Assembly (NCBI RefSeq): GCF_039539965.1
Contig: NZ_BAABED010000001.1
Span: forward strand, 2,790,001 to 2,854,000
Reading direction: 5' to 3'
From: Arthrobacter methylotrophus
GTDB lineage: Bacteria > Actinomycetota > Actinomycetes > Actinomycetales > Micrococcaceae
Length of the DNA stretch: 64,000 nt
Of the stretch, positions 41,985-58,316 are shown piece after piece (the stretch's first letter is position 1; each line of letters starts with the position of its first letter). The notes under the pieces were generated by a model. That model was not told the DNA's origin. It did not search any database and was given only the letters and a program-made list of their open reading frames with translations. The position numbers and the translations under genes were made by a program.

Positions 41985-42947
41985 TTAGCCGAGCGCCCTC
42001 GGATGCGCAGCCGCATACACCTCGCGCAAGGTGTCGGCAGTGACCAGTGTATACACCTGCGTGGTGGTCACCGAAGCGTGGCCCAGGAGCTCCTGCACGA
42101 CACGGACATCGGCGCCGCCCTCCAGCAGGTGCGTGGCGAAAGAATGCCGGAGGGTGTGCGGGGAGACGTCCTTGGTGATGTTGGCCTTCTCCGCCGCGGT
42201 CTTCAGGATGGTCCAGGCACTCTGCCGGCTGATCCGGCCTCCGCGCGCATTCAGGAACAGCGCCGGAGTGCCTTTTCCCTTGGCGGCCAACGCGGGCCTT
42301 CCACGGACCACATAGGATCCGACGGCGCGCGCACCATAGGAACCCAAAGGCACCAAGCGCTCCTTGGAGCCTTTTCCGAACAGCCTCACGATCGCCGGCC
42401 CGTCGGCCTCCACTTCAAGGGAAACATCGTCAACGTCCAACCCGACGGCTTCGCTGATGCGGGAACCGGTGGAGTAAAGGAACTCCAAAAGGGCCCGGTC
42501 CCTCAGGCCGGTGGCGGTATCGGCACCGGCAGCTTCGAGAATCCGGGTCACTTCGTCGACACTAATTGCCTTCGGAAGACGCTTGCCAGGCATGGGCGGG
42601 TGGACATCGCTGGCGGGATCCGCCGTCGTCGTCCCCTCCAAAGCCCAAAACTTATGGAGGCCGCGGACGGCAACCACCGTGCGCGCCGCGGACCGTACTC
42701 CGAGAGCCGCTGCGCCGTCCGAGCCGTCGGCAAGCGCCTGAACAAAGGCAGTGACGTCGTGGCGCGAGACGTTCTCCGGTTTGTCGACACCGGCAGCGGC
42801 CAGGAAGTTCGAATAGCGGGACAGATCCCGGCGGTAGGCGGACAAAGTATTGCTTGCGAGGCCGCGTTCCACGCCAAGGTGCTGCAGATAGTCCGTCACG
42901 GCGCGGTCAATGGCCGTTTGAATCCGGGTGTCCGCAAGCTGGGGCAT
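41985..42947 (-). CDS. xerD: tyrosine recombinase XerD
   Basis: This 320-residue chromosome-dimer resolvase has an N-terminal SAM-like domain ([31 protein letters not shown]) and the full catalytic set: Arg in [13 protein letters not shown], Lys in [17 protein letters not shown] in [32 protein letters not shown] with the second His and the Tyr nucleophile. It should act with XerC at dif. ATG at 42947 lies 2 nt after the NUDIX stop. It matches the Rv1701 position next to the Rv1700-like NUDIX. Confidence 0.94.
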   Translation of the reverse strand: MPQLADTRIQTAIDRAVTDYLQHLGVERGLASNTLSAYRRDLSRYSNFLAAAGVDKPENVSRHDVTAFVQALADGSDGAAALGVRSAARTVVAVRGLHKFWALEGTTTADPASDVHPPMPGKRLPKAISVDEVTRILEAAGADTATGLRDRALLEFLYSTGSRISEAVGLDVDDVSLEVEADGPAIVRLFGKGSKERLVPLGSYGARAVGSYVVRGRPALAAKGKGTPALFLNARGGRISRQSAWTILKTAAEKANITKDVSPHTLRHSFATHLLEGGADVRVVQELLGHASVTTTQVYTLVTADTLREVYAAAHPRALG

Positions 42948-42949
42948 GG

Positions 42950-43612
42950 TCAGCGCTGGCTCGGGTGAGCTGGCCAAGGGGCATTGCCCGGGCGCAGGCT
43001 CCTGAAGCCATCGGCCCGTGCAGCGGCGGCCGCGAGGATCCCGACGACGGCGGATGGGTTGTGCAGGCGGCCTTCGAGCACCGCGGAAACAGCTTCGTCG
43101 AGCGTGACCCACACCAATTCGATTTCGGCTTCTTCATCTGTGCGGACGTGCCGTTCGGCCTCGGGGACGTCCCCGAGTCCACGCGCCAGATAGATTCGGA
43201 TCGCTTCGCTCGAGGACCCGGGCGAATTGAAGAAGTCCGCCAAGACGTTCCACGTGGCGGCCGTAAGATCGGCTTCCTCCGCCAGCTCACGCGCTGCACC
43301 CACCACGAAGTCTTCGCCGGCAATATCAAGGAGCCCGGCAGGAATTTCCCACAGATCCATGCCGACCGGGTGGCGATACTGCTTGAGCAGCAGGACTTCG
43401 CCGTCGACATTCATCGGCAGCACCGCTACAGCGCCAGGGTGGTCGATATAGTCGCGGACCAATGTACCGGCGTCTTCATTTAGCTCGAAGGCGTCGCTGA
43501 CAACGTCCCAAATGCGGCCTTCATAGACCTTGCTCGACGACAAAAGACGGCGCGGACTCGGCATATCCGAAACCTTCCGAGCAGTACTGGGAGTTTCAGA
43601 AATACCGGGCAT
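42950..43612 (-). CDS. NUDIX hydrolase, ADP-ribose pyrophosphatase type
   Basis: This 220-residue protein has the ADPRase fold pattern [28 protein letters not shown] and then the Nudix helix [12 protein letters not shown] Gln-Tyr-Arg motif upstream of the box and a downstream [20 protein letters not shown] are typical of ADP-ribose/nucleoside-diphosphate sugar hydrolases. It corresponds to Rv1700 beside pyrG and xerD. ATG at 43612 has AAGGA upstream. The cellular substrate is inferred. Confidence 0.92.
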   Translation of the reverse strand: MPGISETPSTARKVSDMPSPRRLLSSSKVYEGRIWDVVSDAFELNEDAGTLVRDYIDHPGAVAVLPMNVDGEVLLLKQYRHPVGMDLWEIPAGLLDIAGEDFVVGAARELAEEADLTAATWNVLADFFNSPGSSSEAIRIYLARGLGDVPEAERHVRTDEEAEIELVWVTLDEAVSAVLEGRLHNPSAVVGILAAAAARADGFRSLRPGNAPWPAHPSQR

Positions 43613-43639
43613 CGCGCCGTCCTTCGTTGGTGTGGGAAA

Positions 43640-45406
<1,767 letters not shown>

Positions 45407-45594
45407 TCACCGTTTCCCCAAATGCTCAATAGTCCCCCGCCGTGGGGCCAGGATCAAGGGTAACGTTCGGCGAACCCGCCAAAAACAGCTCAGGCACTCG
45501 GGAATCCGTAGCTTTTTGCCAGCCCCGCAGCAGTTCGGTCCGGAGCCCGGCAGGGCACACTTGTGAGCGATGTCCTACGGGCGCAGCTCCGTGG

Positions 45595-47331
45595 CTACGC
45601 CTGAGGTAGAAGCTTCGCATCGTCCAGCAATTCCTGGGCATGGGCCCGCGCAGACTCCGAATCTTCTTGGCCCGCCAGCATCCTGGCAAGCTCTTTCACG
45701 CGCTCTTCGTCGTCAAGAAGCTGGACATCGCTGGAGGTGAAGCCCGTGGCGGTCTTCCCGTCGCTCCCCCTGACGGAGGTCTTGGTGACCCGGATGTGGT
45801 GGTCGGCGAATGCAGCCACCTGCGGAAGGTGGGTCACCACCAGCACCTGGACGTGGCGCGCCAGCATGGCAAGCCGGCGTCCGATCTCGACAGCTGCACG
45901 CCCGCCAACGCCCGCGTCCACTTCGTCGAAGACGAACGTCGGTACCGGATCCACAGCGGCCAGCACCACCTCGATGGCGAGCATGACGCGGGACAACTCA
46001 CCACCGGATGCCCCCTTGCCCAGGGGGCGCGCCGGGGCGCCTGAATGGGGTTGCAACAGGAACGAGATGTCGTCGACACCGTGTGGCCCCAGCTGTCCAT
46101 CGCTGTCCACCTCGATCATCAGGGTGGCATCCGCCATGGCCAATGCGGTGAGTTCCGCGCTCACCCGCACGGAAAGCTCTTTCGCCGCCTTGGACCGCGC
46201 TTTCGAGATGCGGGCGGCCTGCTTTCGCAGCGTGGACTCCGCCGCAGCCACTTCGGCGTCGAGGGCTTCGATCCTGCTGGAGTCGTCCTGCAATTCGTCC
46301 AGCCGGGTCCTCGAAGCCGCTGCCCATTCCAGGACCTCGTCGATGCTCGGGGCGTACTTTCGAATGAGTTTGGCCAGTGCTGCCCGCCGCTCCTCGATCT
46401 CCGAAAGGCGTTCGGGACCTTCGGAGTCCAAGGAAGCCTGGTAGCTGGATAGCTCCCCCGCAATGTCGTTGATGAGGAAGCCGATTTCGGCGAGCCGTGC
46501 GGCGGCCCCGGCCAGCGCCTCGTCATGGTGGGAAACCTGGTCCAGCGCCCGCTTGGCAGCATCGATCAGCGTCGTGGCATCGGCTGTTTCGCCGAACTCC
46601 TCCGAGATCAGTCCCTCGTGTGCTGCTGCGGCTGCGAGACGGAGTTCTTCCACGTTGGCCAATTTCACGGCCTCGGCCTTCAAGGATTCGTCCTCGCCCG
46701 GTTGGGGGTCGACGTCGTCGATTTCCTGCAGGGCGACTGAAAGCGATTCCGCCTCGCGTAGCCTTTCCCGGGCTTCACTGCGGAGCGTATCGAGTTCCGC
46801 CTGACTGGACTTCCAATGGCCGTAGAGCTCCTGGTATTCCGCCAGGGGCGCAGCCAGGTCGGCTCCGGCGAAGCGGTCCAATGCATGCCGCTGCGCTACG
46901 GCACCCTTGAGTCGGATCTGGTCCGACTGGCCGTGCACCACCACAAGGCTTTCGCCAAGTTCCGCCAGCACCCCCACCGGCGCCGAACGTCCGCCCACGA
47001 AGGCACGGCTGCGGCCATCCGCGCCCACGGTGCGGGCCAGCAGGAGCTGGGTGCCGCCGTCGTACTCTTCGGCATCGCCGCCTGCCTCCACGGCCCGCTC
47101 AACGGCGGCGTGCCCCGGCTCAAGCATGAGCCGTGCCTCCGCAGAGGCTGATTTGGCACCGGAACGCACCGCACCGGCGTCGGAGCGCGCCCCCAGAAGG
47201 AGGCCGACGGCGGTGACCACCATGGTCTTGCCCGCACCGGTTTCGCCGGTGACGACGCTCAGTCCGGGCCCCAATGGCAATGTGGCATCGGCGATGACGC
47301 CGAGATCACGGATCCGGAGTTCCTCGATCAT
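45595..47331 (-). CDS. recN: DNA repair protein RecN
   Basis: This 578-residue SMC-like ATPase functions in double-strand break repair. Walker A is GETGAGKTMVVTAVGLLLG (about residue 29), long coiled-coil arms span about 150-360, and the signature and Walker B are GASGGELSRVMLAIEVVLA and TFVFDEVDAGVGGRAAVEIG. ATG at 47331 has AAGGAG 8 nt upstream, right after nadK. No LexA (SOS) box is visible at the start, as expected for an internal operon gene. Confidence 0.96.
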   Translation of the reverse strand: MIEELRIRDLGVIADATLPLGPGLSVVTGETGAGKTMVVTAVGLLLGARSDAGAVRSGAKSASAEARLMLEPGHAAVERAVEAGGDAEEYDGGTQLLLARTVGADGRSRAFVGGRSAPVGVLAELGESLVVVHGQSDQIRLKGAVAQRHALDRFAGADLAAPLAEYQELYGHWKSSQAELDTLRSEARERLREAESLSVALQEIDDVDPQPGEDESLKAEAVKLANVEELRLAAAAAHEGLISEEFGETADATTLIDAAKRALDQVSHHDEALAGAAARLAEIGFLINDIAGELSSYQASLDSEGPERLSEIEERRAALAKLIRKYAPSIDEVLEWAAASRTRLDELQDDSSRIEALDAEVAAAESTLRKQAARISKARSKAAKELSVRVSAELTALAMADATLMIEVDSDGQLGPHGVDDISFLLQPHSGAPARPLGKGASGGELSRVMLAIEVVLAAVDPVPTFVFDEVDAGVGGRAAVEIGRRLAMLARHVQVLVVTHLPQVAAFADHHIRVTKTSVRGSDGKTATGFTSSDVQLLDDEERVKELARMLAGQEDSESARAHAQELLDDAKLLPQA

Positions 47332-47334
47332 GGT

Positions 47335-48357
47335 TTACATCTCCTTGGTGGGGTCGGCCGCTCTGCCCGTCCGCACATCCTGAGGCGTTGGCAAAGGGCT
47401 GGGCTTGAATGTCCTGACCACGGGGGTGGGACCGGTATGGATATCCGAGGAACGGGGTGCCGGACCCCGCCAGCCGTGGATGGGGAGCTCGAACTTCCGC
47501 ACGAGCCGTGCGGAAAACGGCGTCTGGTGGGTGCGGGCAAGGCGGACTGGCCGGGTAGACCGGGTTACTTCGATGCGGGCGCCGGGCGGCAGGTCCACGG
47601 AACGTCGGCCATCGCACCAGAGCACGCCTTGGGCATCGGTCCGGGAGAGGATCTCCACGGCCAGCCTGGACCGCGGAGACACCACGAGGGGCTTCGCGAA
47701 GAGGGCATGGGCACTGATGGGGACAATCACCAGGGCCTCGACCTCAGGCCATACCACCGGTCCCCCAGAGGAAAAAGCATAGGCGGTGGAGCCCGTGGGG
47801 GTGGCAAGCACCACACCGTCGCAACCAAAAGACGTCAGGGGACGTTCATCTACTTCCGTCACCACTTCGATCATGCGTTCCCGGTCGGCTTTTTCGATGG
47901 CGGCCTCGTTGAGGGCCCACGTGTGCCAGATCTTCTGGCCCCGGACCCACACCTGAACATCGATGGTCATGCGCTCTTCCACCGTGTATTCGCGGCTGGC
48001 TATCCACTCGACCGTCTGGGCGAGATCCGCCCGTTCGCTCTCGGCGAGGAAGCCGACATGCCCGAGGTTGACGCCCAGCAGGGGTACGTCGACGTTGCGG
48101 ACCAGCTCTGCAGCCCGCAGGATCGTCCCATCGCCGCCAAGTACCATGACAAGTTCGACGTCCTCCAAGCGAACGTCCTCGTGGAGTATCTCGATCGGCT
48201 TATCGACCACACCGTAGAACCGTTCGATGTCATCCAGTTCCGACTTCTGCATCACGGGAATCAAACCGGAATAGTGAAGCTGCCCGCAGGCATCCCAGGC
48301 CGCGCGAAGGGAGTCCTCACGCCCGGTGTGGGCAAGGACCAAAACGCGCCTGCTCAT
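47335..48357 (-). CDS. nadK: NAD kinase
   Basis: This 340-residue enzyme makes NADP+. The GGDG motif is at residues 74-77 (LGGDGTILRAAE), followed by GVNLGHVGFLAE and the conserved DGVVLATPTGSTAYAFSSGGP and ISAHALFAKPLVV. The C-terminal ~60 residues are a Pro/Arg/Thr-rich tail beyond the usual fold. It is 3 nt from recN and 14 nt from tlyA, in the tlyA-nadK-recN order of actinobacteria. Confidence 0.96.
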   Translation of the reverse strand: MSRRVLVLAHTGREDSLRAAWDACGQLHYSGLIPVMQKSELDDIERFYGVVDKPIEILHEDVRLEDVELVMVLGGDGTILRAAELVRNVDVPLLGVNLGHVGFLAESERADLAQTVEWIASREYTVEERMTIDVQVWVRGQKIWHTWALNEAAIEKADRERMIEVVTEVDERPLTSFGCDGVVLATPTGSTAYAFSSGGPVVWPEVEALVIVPISAHALFAKPLVVSPRSRLAVEILSRTDAQGVLWCDGRRSVDLPPGARIEVTRSTRPVRLARTHQTPFSARLVRKFELPIHGWRGPAPRSSDIHTGPTPVVRTFKPSPLPTPQDVRTGRAADPTKEM

Positions 48358-48370
48358 GGTGTTCTGCTTT

Positions 48371-49183
48371 CTAGTGGGTGGTCCAGTTTCGTTCCATCAG
48401 TGCAGCAACTTCCTCGTCCCGCTCTTCGATCTTAGGCAAGTCCGTCTGGATCCTGCGTCTCATCCACAGGAAGTACTCCACATTTCCGTCCTGGCCCGGC
48501 AAGGCACTCGGTGCCAGGCCGCAGAGTTCAAGTCCAGCGTCCACGGCGGGTTTCGCCACTTGGGCCACCGCCCGGCGCCGCTCGTGGTCGGAGGTGACCA
48601 CCCCGGTGCGGCTCAGGCGTTCCTTGCCAACTTCAAATTGCGGCTTCACCATGAGGACCAGGTCTCCCCCGGGTTCTGTGCAGGCGGCAAGCGGATGCAG
48701 GACCAGGGTAAGCGAAATGAAGGACAGGTCTGCCACGGTGAGCGCAGCCGGACCGCCGATCTGCTCCGGAGCCATATACCGGACGTTGAGGCCCTCATGG
48801 ACGGTAACGCGCGGGTCCTTCCGCAAGGATGGCACCAACTGGTCATGCCCGACGTCGACCGCCACCACGTGCGCAGCACCTTGCCGGAGCAGCACGTCCG
48901 TAAAGCCGCCAGTGGACGCGCCGGCGTCGAGACACCGCTTTCCTGCCACGAGGACCGAGGGAAACGCCGCCAGCGCACCCGCCAGCTTGTGGCCGGCCCG
49001 GCTGACGTAGGCGTCCTCGGCGTGGGCTTGGACATCGAGTTCGGTCTCTCCAGAGACCTGCTGGGCCGCCTTGGCGAGAACGCTGCCTCCGGACCTGACT
49101 TTTCCATCCGAAATAAGCTTCGCGGCATGGGTACGCGACCTCGCCAATCCGCGGCTGACGAGTTCCTGGTCCAGTCTGGGCAT
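48371..49183 (-). CDS. tlyA: TlyA-family 2'-O-methyltransferase / hemolysin A
   Basis: This is a 270-residue protein. An N-terminal S4 RNA-binding domain (RLDQELVSRGLARSRTHAAKLISDGKV) is followed by a FtsJ-type methyltransferase with the SAM loop CLDAGASTGGFTDVLL and the catalytic residues in HKLAGAL, AVDVGHDQL, TVADLSF and MVKPQFEVG. In mycobacteria TlyA methylates 16S and 23S rRNA and its loss gives capreomycin resistance. The pore-forming name is historical. Confidence 0.95.
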   Translation of the reverse strand: MPRLDQELVSRGLARSRTHAAKLISDGKVRSGGSVLAKAAQQVSGETELDVQAHAEDAYVSRAGHKLAGALAAFPSVLVAGKRCLDAGASTGGFTDVLLRQGAAHVVAVDVGHDQLVPSLRKDPRVTVHEGLNVRYMAPEQIGGPAALTVADLSFISLTLVLHPLAACTEPGGDLVLMVKPQFEVGKERLSRTGVVTSDHERRRAVAQVAKPAVDAGLELCGLAPSALPGQDGNVEYFLWMRRRIQTDLPKIEERDEEVAALMERNWTTH

Positions 49184-49185
49184 GC

Positions 49186-49395
49186 TCAGCGGTCTTCGGT
49201 GTCGAGGGCGGCCATCAGCGAACCGTGGATCTCGGCGTATATGCCGCGATGCTCGGCCACCGGGACAGAGCGGATATCGGACAGCCGCTCAAGGGTCGAG
49301 TCCACGACCCCGTCCCCTGTGGAGGCCAAGTGGTCCGGCCAAGAGGCATCGTGCGGCTCGACGGCGTACCCCGGGAGATCGTTCACCTCGCTCAT
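49186..49395 (-). CDS. small conserved protein (Rv1693-like, 69 aa)
   Basis: This small acidic protein (MSEVNDLPGYAVEPHDASWPDHLASTG...YAEIHGSLMAALDTED) sits between the HAD phosphatase and tlyA, exactly where Rv1693 lies in M. tuberculosis. The ribosome site is weak, so translation probably depends on coupling to the HAD gene 9 bp upstream. A single amphipathic helix (ERLSDIRSVPVAEHRGIYAEIHGSLMAAL) dominates; the function is unknown. Confidence 0.8.
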   Translation of the reverse strand: MSEVNDLPGYAVEPHDASWPDHLASTGDGVVDSTLERLSDIRSVPVAEHRGIYAEIHGSLMAALDTEDR

Positions 49396-49404
49396 TGGAC
49401 CAGT

Positions 49405-50394
49405 CTAGTTTTCCAGCCATTCCAGCCGCGGCGAAGTGGCCTCCGCTGCGTCGGGATGCGCGGCCCACCAGGCTGCGCAGGCAGCACGCCAAGCGTCAAG
49501 ATTCTTTTCGGACCCGGAAACGGTGATGAGGCCATCTTGGACTTCGGCGGTAGCCTTTCCGCAGCGGAACGCGCTGTCCTCCTCGACGATCTCCGGATAC
49601 GGCTCATACAGTTCCGTGAGATCAGCCAGCAAGTAACCGGGGCGCTCCGAGCTTCGTGCGGCAAGGACGGACTCGCGCGTGTCGACTCCTGTGAGGACCG
49701 CTGCCGTCGCGAAGCCCGCACGGTTCCCGCCGAGGATGTCGGTATCGAGGCGGTCTCCGACGACGATCGGCCGTTCCGACTTGAGCCGTCTCGCGGCGGA
49801 ATGGAAGAGCGGGGCCTCCGGCTTGCCGGCGACTCGTGGCTTTTTGCCCGTGGCAGACGCGACGGCGGCGACGAGCGTGCCGTTCCCTGGAGCCATCCCG
49901 CGCGTCTGGGGAATGGACATGTCCGTGTTTGTAGCGATCCAGAGGGCACCTGCGGCCACGACGTAGGATGCTTCGGCGAGGTCCTTCCAAGCGATTTCCG
50001 GGTTGAAGCCTTGGACCACCGCCACAGGCTTCTCCTCGGCGCTGTGGACCGGGGTGAGGCCCACCAGTTCGATTTCATGCGCCAGCGCCGCGCTGCCGGT
50101 AATCAGCACCCGCGAACCGGGAGCAAGAAGCCCGGCCAAAAGATCTCCGGCGGCCTGCGAAGAGCTGACCACCTGGTTGTCCTCGGCAGGTGCACCAAGT
50201 TCGCGAAGATGCGCCGCGACCTGGGCAGGGGTGCGGGAAGCGTTGTTTGTGACGTATCCAAGCCCCACCCCCACGGACCCAAGCCGCTGCAGGGACTCTA
50301 CGGCACCGGGGATGGCGTGCGGACCTGCATAAACAACTCCGTCCAAGTCGGCCAAAACTGCGTCAAAATGCGATACGAGCGGGGCCTCAGTCAT
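49405..50394 (-). CDS. HAD-superfamily phosphatase (NagD/PGP-like)
   Basis: This 329-residue HAD hydrolase of the IIA type has nucleophile motif I DAVLADLDGVVYAG (DxD, residue ~15), motif II GYVTNNASR, the cap domain between, and motifs III/IV KPEAPLFH and VVGDRLDTDILGGNRAG. Rv1692 of M. tuberculosis, a glycerol-3-phosphate phosphatase, is at the same place, so phosphoglycerol or phosphoglycolate are plausible substrates. ATG at 50394 overlaps the TPR gene's stop by 8 bp. The C-terminal ~65 residues are an added unit beyond the HAD core (AWRAACAAWWAAHPDAAE). Confidence 0.9.
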   Translation of the reverse strand: MTEAPLVSHFDAVLADLDGVVYAGPHAIPGAVESLQRLGSVGVGLGYVTNNASRTPAQVAAHLRELGAPAEDNQVVSSSQAAGDLLAGLLAPGSRVLITGSAALAHEIELVGLTPVHSAEEKPVAVVQGFNPEIAWKDLAEASYVVAAGALWIATNTDMSIPQTRGMAPGNGTLVAAVASATGKKPRVAGKPEAPLFHSAARRLKSERPIVVGDRLDTDILGGNRAGFATAAVLTGVDTRESVLAARSSERPGYLLADLTELYEPYPEIVEEDSAFRCGKATAEVQDGLITVSGSEKNLDAWRAACAAWWAAHPDAAEATSPRLEWLEN

Positions 50395-52324
50395 TAGTCG
50401 ACTCCTCGGCGTCTTCGGAAGCCTTTTCTTCGTCTTCTTCGGCGCCGTCCGCGCCTTCGTCTTCTTGGTCATCGTGCTCGTCTTCGGCGTCTTCGACCGA
50501 ATCGCGGTCCGACTCAGCATCATCGGACTCGAAGTAGTCAGACTCGACGTCGTTAAGTTCCACCTCGTCCTGTCCCGAGGCTTCAGAATCGGTCACCGTC
50601 TCTGCGCGTGCCGGGGCAACTTCGGTGTTCTGCTGTTCGGCTCGCTCGTGGTTGTCGTCGAAGTTCCGGAAGCGGGCCCTGGGGGCTTCCCTTTCATCGT
50701 CTTCGCCGAGATCGATGATGTCCGGGTCTTCGAACTCACCTACGCCTAGCGCATTCTCGGCAACCACCGCCTGCCGCTGCCACTTGCCGGCCTCTTCCGT
50801 GCGACCCACGGCAGTCAGGGCGTCAGCGTACGCACGGAACAGGCGCGGGCTGTAGGAAAAGGCTCGATTGATGTCGAGCTGGATGATCTCTAGCTCAGCC
50901 ACGGCGGCGTCCAACTGGCCAAGATCGCTCCTGGCACCGGAGGCCACAATAGCGAGCTCGACCTTGCCGGGGGCGTCAAGATCCTGGGCCTCGGGTGAAC
51001 GGACAACGTCCAGCGCACGGTCCGGTCGCCCCAGACCGCGTTCGCAGTCGGCCATGAGCGGCAAATGAACATTGGAGCCGCTGATCCGACGGTACGTGCG
51101 GAATTCGCGGAGCGCCTCTCCATAGTGGCCCGCCGCATAGGCGGTCAGACCCACGGCTTCACGGACGGCTGCCAGTCTGCCACCGCGTCGACTAGCGGCC
51201 AAGGCGTGCTGGAACGACAGCTCAGGGTCGATATCGATGAGCCGACCCGCCATGACAAGGTGTTTGGAAACCCAATCGGCGTTGGTGCCTTCAAGGGTCT
51301 TGATCTGGTGCTTGGTAACCCGGTCGAGCTCCTGGCCGGTAACGTCGTCGTCGATTTCCGGCGAACGCTCGCGGTCCGGGCGGTTGGCGCTGCGCAGATC
51401 CGCCGCGTTCGGAACCCGCGCGGGACGCTCTTCCCACGATCCGCCGCCGAAGCTACGTCCTTCGGCACGGGGGCCATCGAACTTGCGGGGGCCGCGCTCC
51501 GGACGGTCTCCGAAGCTGCGGCGCTCACCGTCACCCTGACGATGGGGCCGGTCACCAAACGGCTTACGGTCGCGATCACCAAAGCTCGGGCGCGCATCCC
51601 CGTCACGACGAGGACGATCACCAAACGGCTTACGATCACGATCACCCTCACGACTCGGCCGGTCACCAAACGGCTTACGGTCGCGATCACCAAAGCTCGG
51701 GCGCGCATCCCCATCACGACGAGGACGATCACCAAACGGCTTACGGTCGCGATCACCAAAGCTCGGGCGCGCATCCCCATCACGACGAGGACGATCACCA
51801 AACGGCTTACGGTCGCGATCACCAAAGCTCGGGCGCGCATCCCCATCACGACGAGGACGATCACCAAACGGCTTACGGTCGCGATCACCAAAGCTCGGGC
51901 GCGCATCCCCATCACGACGAGGACGATCACCAAACGGCTTACGGTCGCGATCACCAAAGCTCGGGCGCGCATCCCCATCACGACGAGGACGATCACCAAA
52001 CGGCTTACGGTCGCGATCACCAAAGCTCGGGCGCGCATCCCCATCACGACGAGGACGATCACCAAACGGCTTACGGTCGCGATCACCAAAGCTCGGGCGC
52101 GCATCCCCATCACGACGAGGACGATCACCAAAACTACGGCGCTCACCATCGCCAGCCGGCTTACGATCACGATCACCACCGGCAGTGCCGGGAGTGCCAT
52201 CACGGTTCTCCCTGGAACGGAATCCTCGCGGCTCGCCCCCGGAATTGTTGTTGGCGCGGAACGGGCCGCGATCGCCACGGCCACCACCGAAGTTGCCGCG
52301 GTTGCCGCTGTTGTGCTCAGCCAT
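50387..52324 (-). CDS. TPR-like protein with basic 22-residue tandem-repeat tail (Rv1691-like)
   Basis: This is a 645-residue protein. Residues ~1-310 are disordered, Arg/Asp/Gly-rich, with at least seven near-identical 22-residue units (RRDGDARPSFGDRDRKPFGDRP) in tandem. The conserved part (about residues 335-545) is a helical TPR-like array (MAGRLIDIDPELSFQHALAASRRGGRLAAVREAVGLTAYAAGHYGEALREFRTYRRISG). The C-terminus is strongly acidic (EDDEREAPR ... DEHDDQEDEG). ATG at 52324 has AGGAGGA upstream. Position and TPR core match Rv1691; the function is unknown, and the basic/acidic ends suggest RNA or protein contacts. Confidence 0.85.
   Translation of the reverse strand: MAEHNSGNRGNFGGGRGDRGPFRANNNSGGEPRGFRSRENRDGTPGTAGGDRDRKPAGDGERRSFGDRPRRDGDARPSFGDRDRKPFGDRPRRDGDARPSFGDRDRKPFGDRPRRDGDARPSFGDRDRKPFGDRPRRDGDARPSFGDRDRKPFGDRPRRDGDARPSFGDRDRKPFGDRPRRDGDARPSFGDRDRKPFGDRPRRDGDARPSFGDRDRKPFGDRPSREGDRDRKPFGDRPRRDGDARPSFGDRDRKPFGDRPHRQGDGERRSFGDRPERGPRKFDGPRAEGRSFGGGSWEERPARVPNAADLRSANRPDRERSPEIDDDVTGQELDRVTKHQIKTLEGTNADWVSKHLVMAGRLIDIDPELSFQHALAASRRGGRLAAVREAVGLTAYAAGHYGEALREFRTYRRISGSNVHLPLMADCERGLGRPDRALDVVRSPEAQDLDAPGKVELAIVASGARSDLGQLDAAVAELEIIQLDINRAFSYSPRLFRAYADALTAVGRTEEAGKWQRQAVVAENALGVGEFEDPDIIDLGEDDEREAPRARFRNFDDNHERAEQQNTEVAPARAETVTDSEASGQDEVELNDVESDYFESDDAESDRDSVEDAEDEHDDQEDEGADGAEEDEEKASEDAEESTND
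51593..52150. repeat. 66-bp tandem repeats within the TPR-protein gene
   Basis: Seven consecutive copies of a 66-bp unit begin at 51694, 51760, 51826, 51892, 51958, 52024 and 52090 and are almost identical, plus one shorter and one diverged copy near 51590-51690. The near-identity at DNA level indicates recent expansion or homogenisation, so copy number may vary between strains. Confidence 0.93.
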
Positions 52325-52803
52325 GATGGATTCCTCCTGTTGTGAGCTGACCACTGGCGCATGCGCAGCCGCTCTTATCCGTACTTTGTTCGCACGCCGC
52401 CGGGATCCGGCTCGTATCTCTCATGCAATTCTAGGTGAACACCTATCCCCCAACCCATTCAGGGGCCAAGTAATCAGCTCCCCGTGGGAATCATCACAAC
52501 ACCCAAGCCTGAGTGAGCCCCTGCGACGGGCTTCCTGATCCAAGTCCAAGGGCGGAGAGTCGGCGCTTTGCGCTGCCAAAGGGTCGGAATCCTCAAAGAA
52601 CGCCCGCTCACGTATGCCGCGTTCTGTCCGGACGCCCGCTCACATGTACGTGAGCGGGGGGTGCTGGCAACTGGTGGATTGGTGATGGAGGGTTGGGGTG
52701 AAGCGCCTGATATGTGATGGAGGGTGGGGGTTCCGGGGATTGTTCGGGGCGCCCGCGGGCTGGTGGCCCGTGGGTGGCCCGTGGTTGGTTGGTTGGTTAA
52801 ATG
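52325..52803. other. non-coding interval between TPR gene and rRNA operon
   Basis: No gene is supported here. It holds a palindrome CCCGCTCAC-N6-GTGAGCGGG (52635-52658), a partial direct copy of its left arm (CGCCCGCTCAC near 52600), and a T/G-rich stretch with GGTTGGTTGGTTGG. The palindrome may be a second rRNA terminator, and the part near 52330-52450 should hold the TPR-gene promoter. Confidence 0.6.
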
Positions 52804-52837
52804 GTTCAGGCCCCGACATCGTGGTCGGGGCCTGAAC
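52804..52837 (-). terminator. rRNA operon terminator
   Basis: Perfect 14-bp arms (GTTCAGGCCCCGAC and complement) with a 6-nt loop lie just downstream of the 5S gene in the leftward direction, followed by ATTT. Confidence 0.85.
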
Positions 52838-52847
52838 GTTAATGGTT

Positions 52848-52966
52848 GTCCGGCGGTGTCCTACTCTCCCACACCCTCCCGGGTGCAGTACCATCGGCGC
52901 TGTGGGTCTTAGCTTCCGGGTTCGGAATGGGACCGGGCGTTTCCCCCACGCTATGACCGCCGTAAC
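52848..52966 (-). rRNA. rrf: 5S ribosomal RNA
   Basis: The minus-strand sequence starts GTTACGGCGGTCATAGC and contains the conserved CCCGGTCCCATTCCGAACCCG and GGGAGAGTAGG, ending in CACCGCCG; it is about 119 nt. Ends are approximate by a few nt. Confidence 0.93.
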
Positions 52967-53111
52967 CCTGTTACCCGTCCCCCCGTGTTGGCGGGGGGTG
53001 GGAAGACTGTGGTTACAACATGGTGGTGTTGTTATTCAGTTGTTTGGTTCCTGGAGCAACGGGTTTTGTTGTTCGGGAACCACATAGTGGACGCAAGCAG
53101 TAATGGTTGTG
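52967..53111. other. 23S-5S spacer with left arm of the 23S processing stalk
   Basis: It contains ACATAGTGGACGC (53082-53094), complementary to GCGTCCACTATGT at 56365-56377 on the other side of the 23S gene. These pair to form the RNase III-type stalk. No tRNA is present. Confidence 0.75.

Positions 53112-58316
<5,205 letters not shown>

Noticed and set aside
51593..52150. Direct repeats resembling a CRISPR array
   Set aside because: Units are contiguous 66-bp copies without unique spacers, in frame within a protein-coding gene, and no cas genes are near.
51065..52362. Long antisense ORFs (about 400 codons) opposite the repeat region of the TPR gene
   Set aside because: They arise from the 66-bp repeats and codon bias; their translations are monotonous repeats and they lack ribosome sites.
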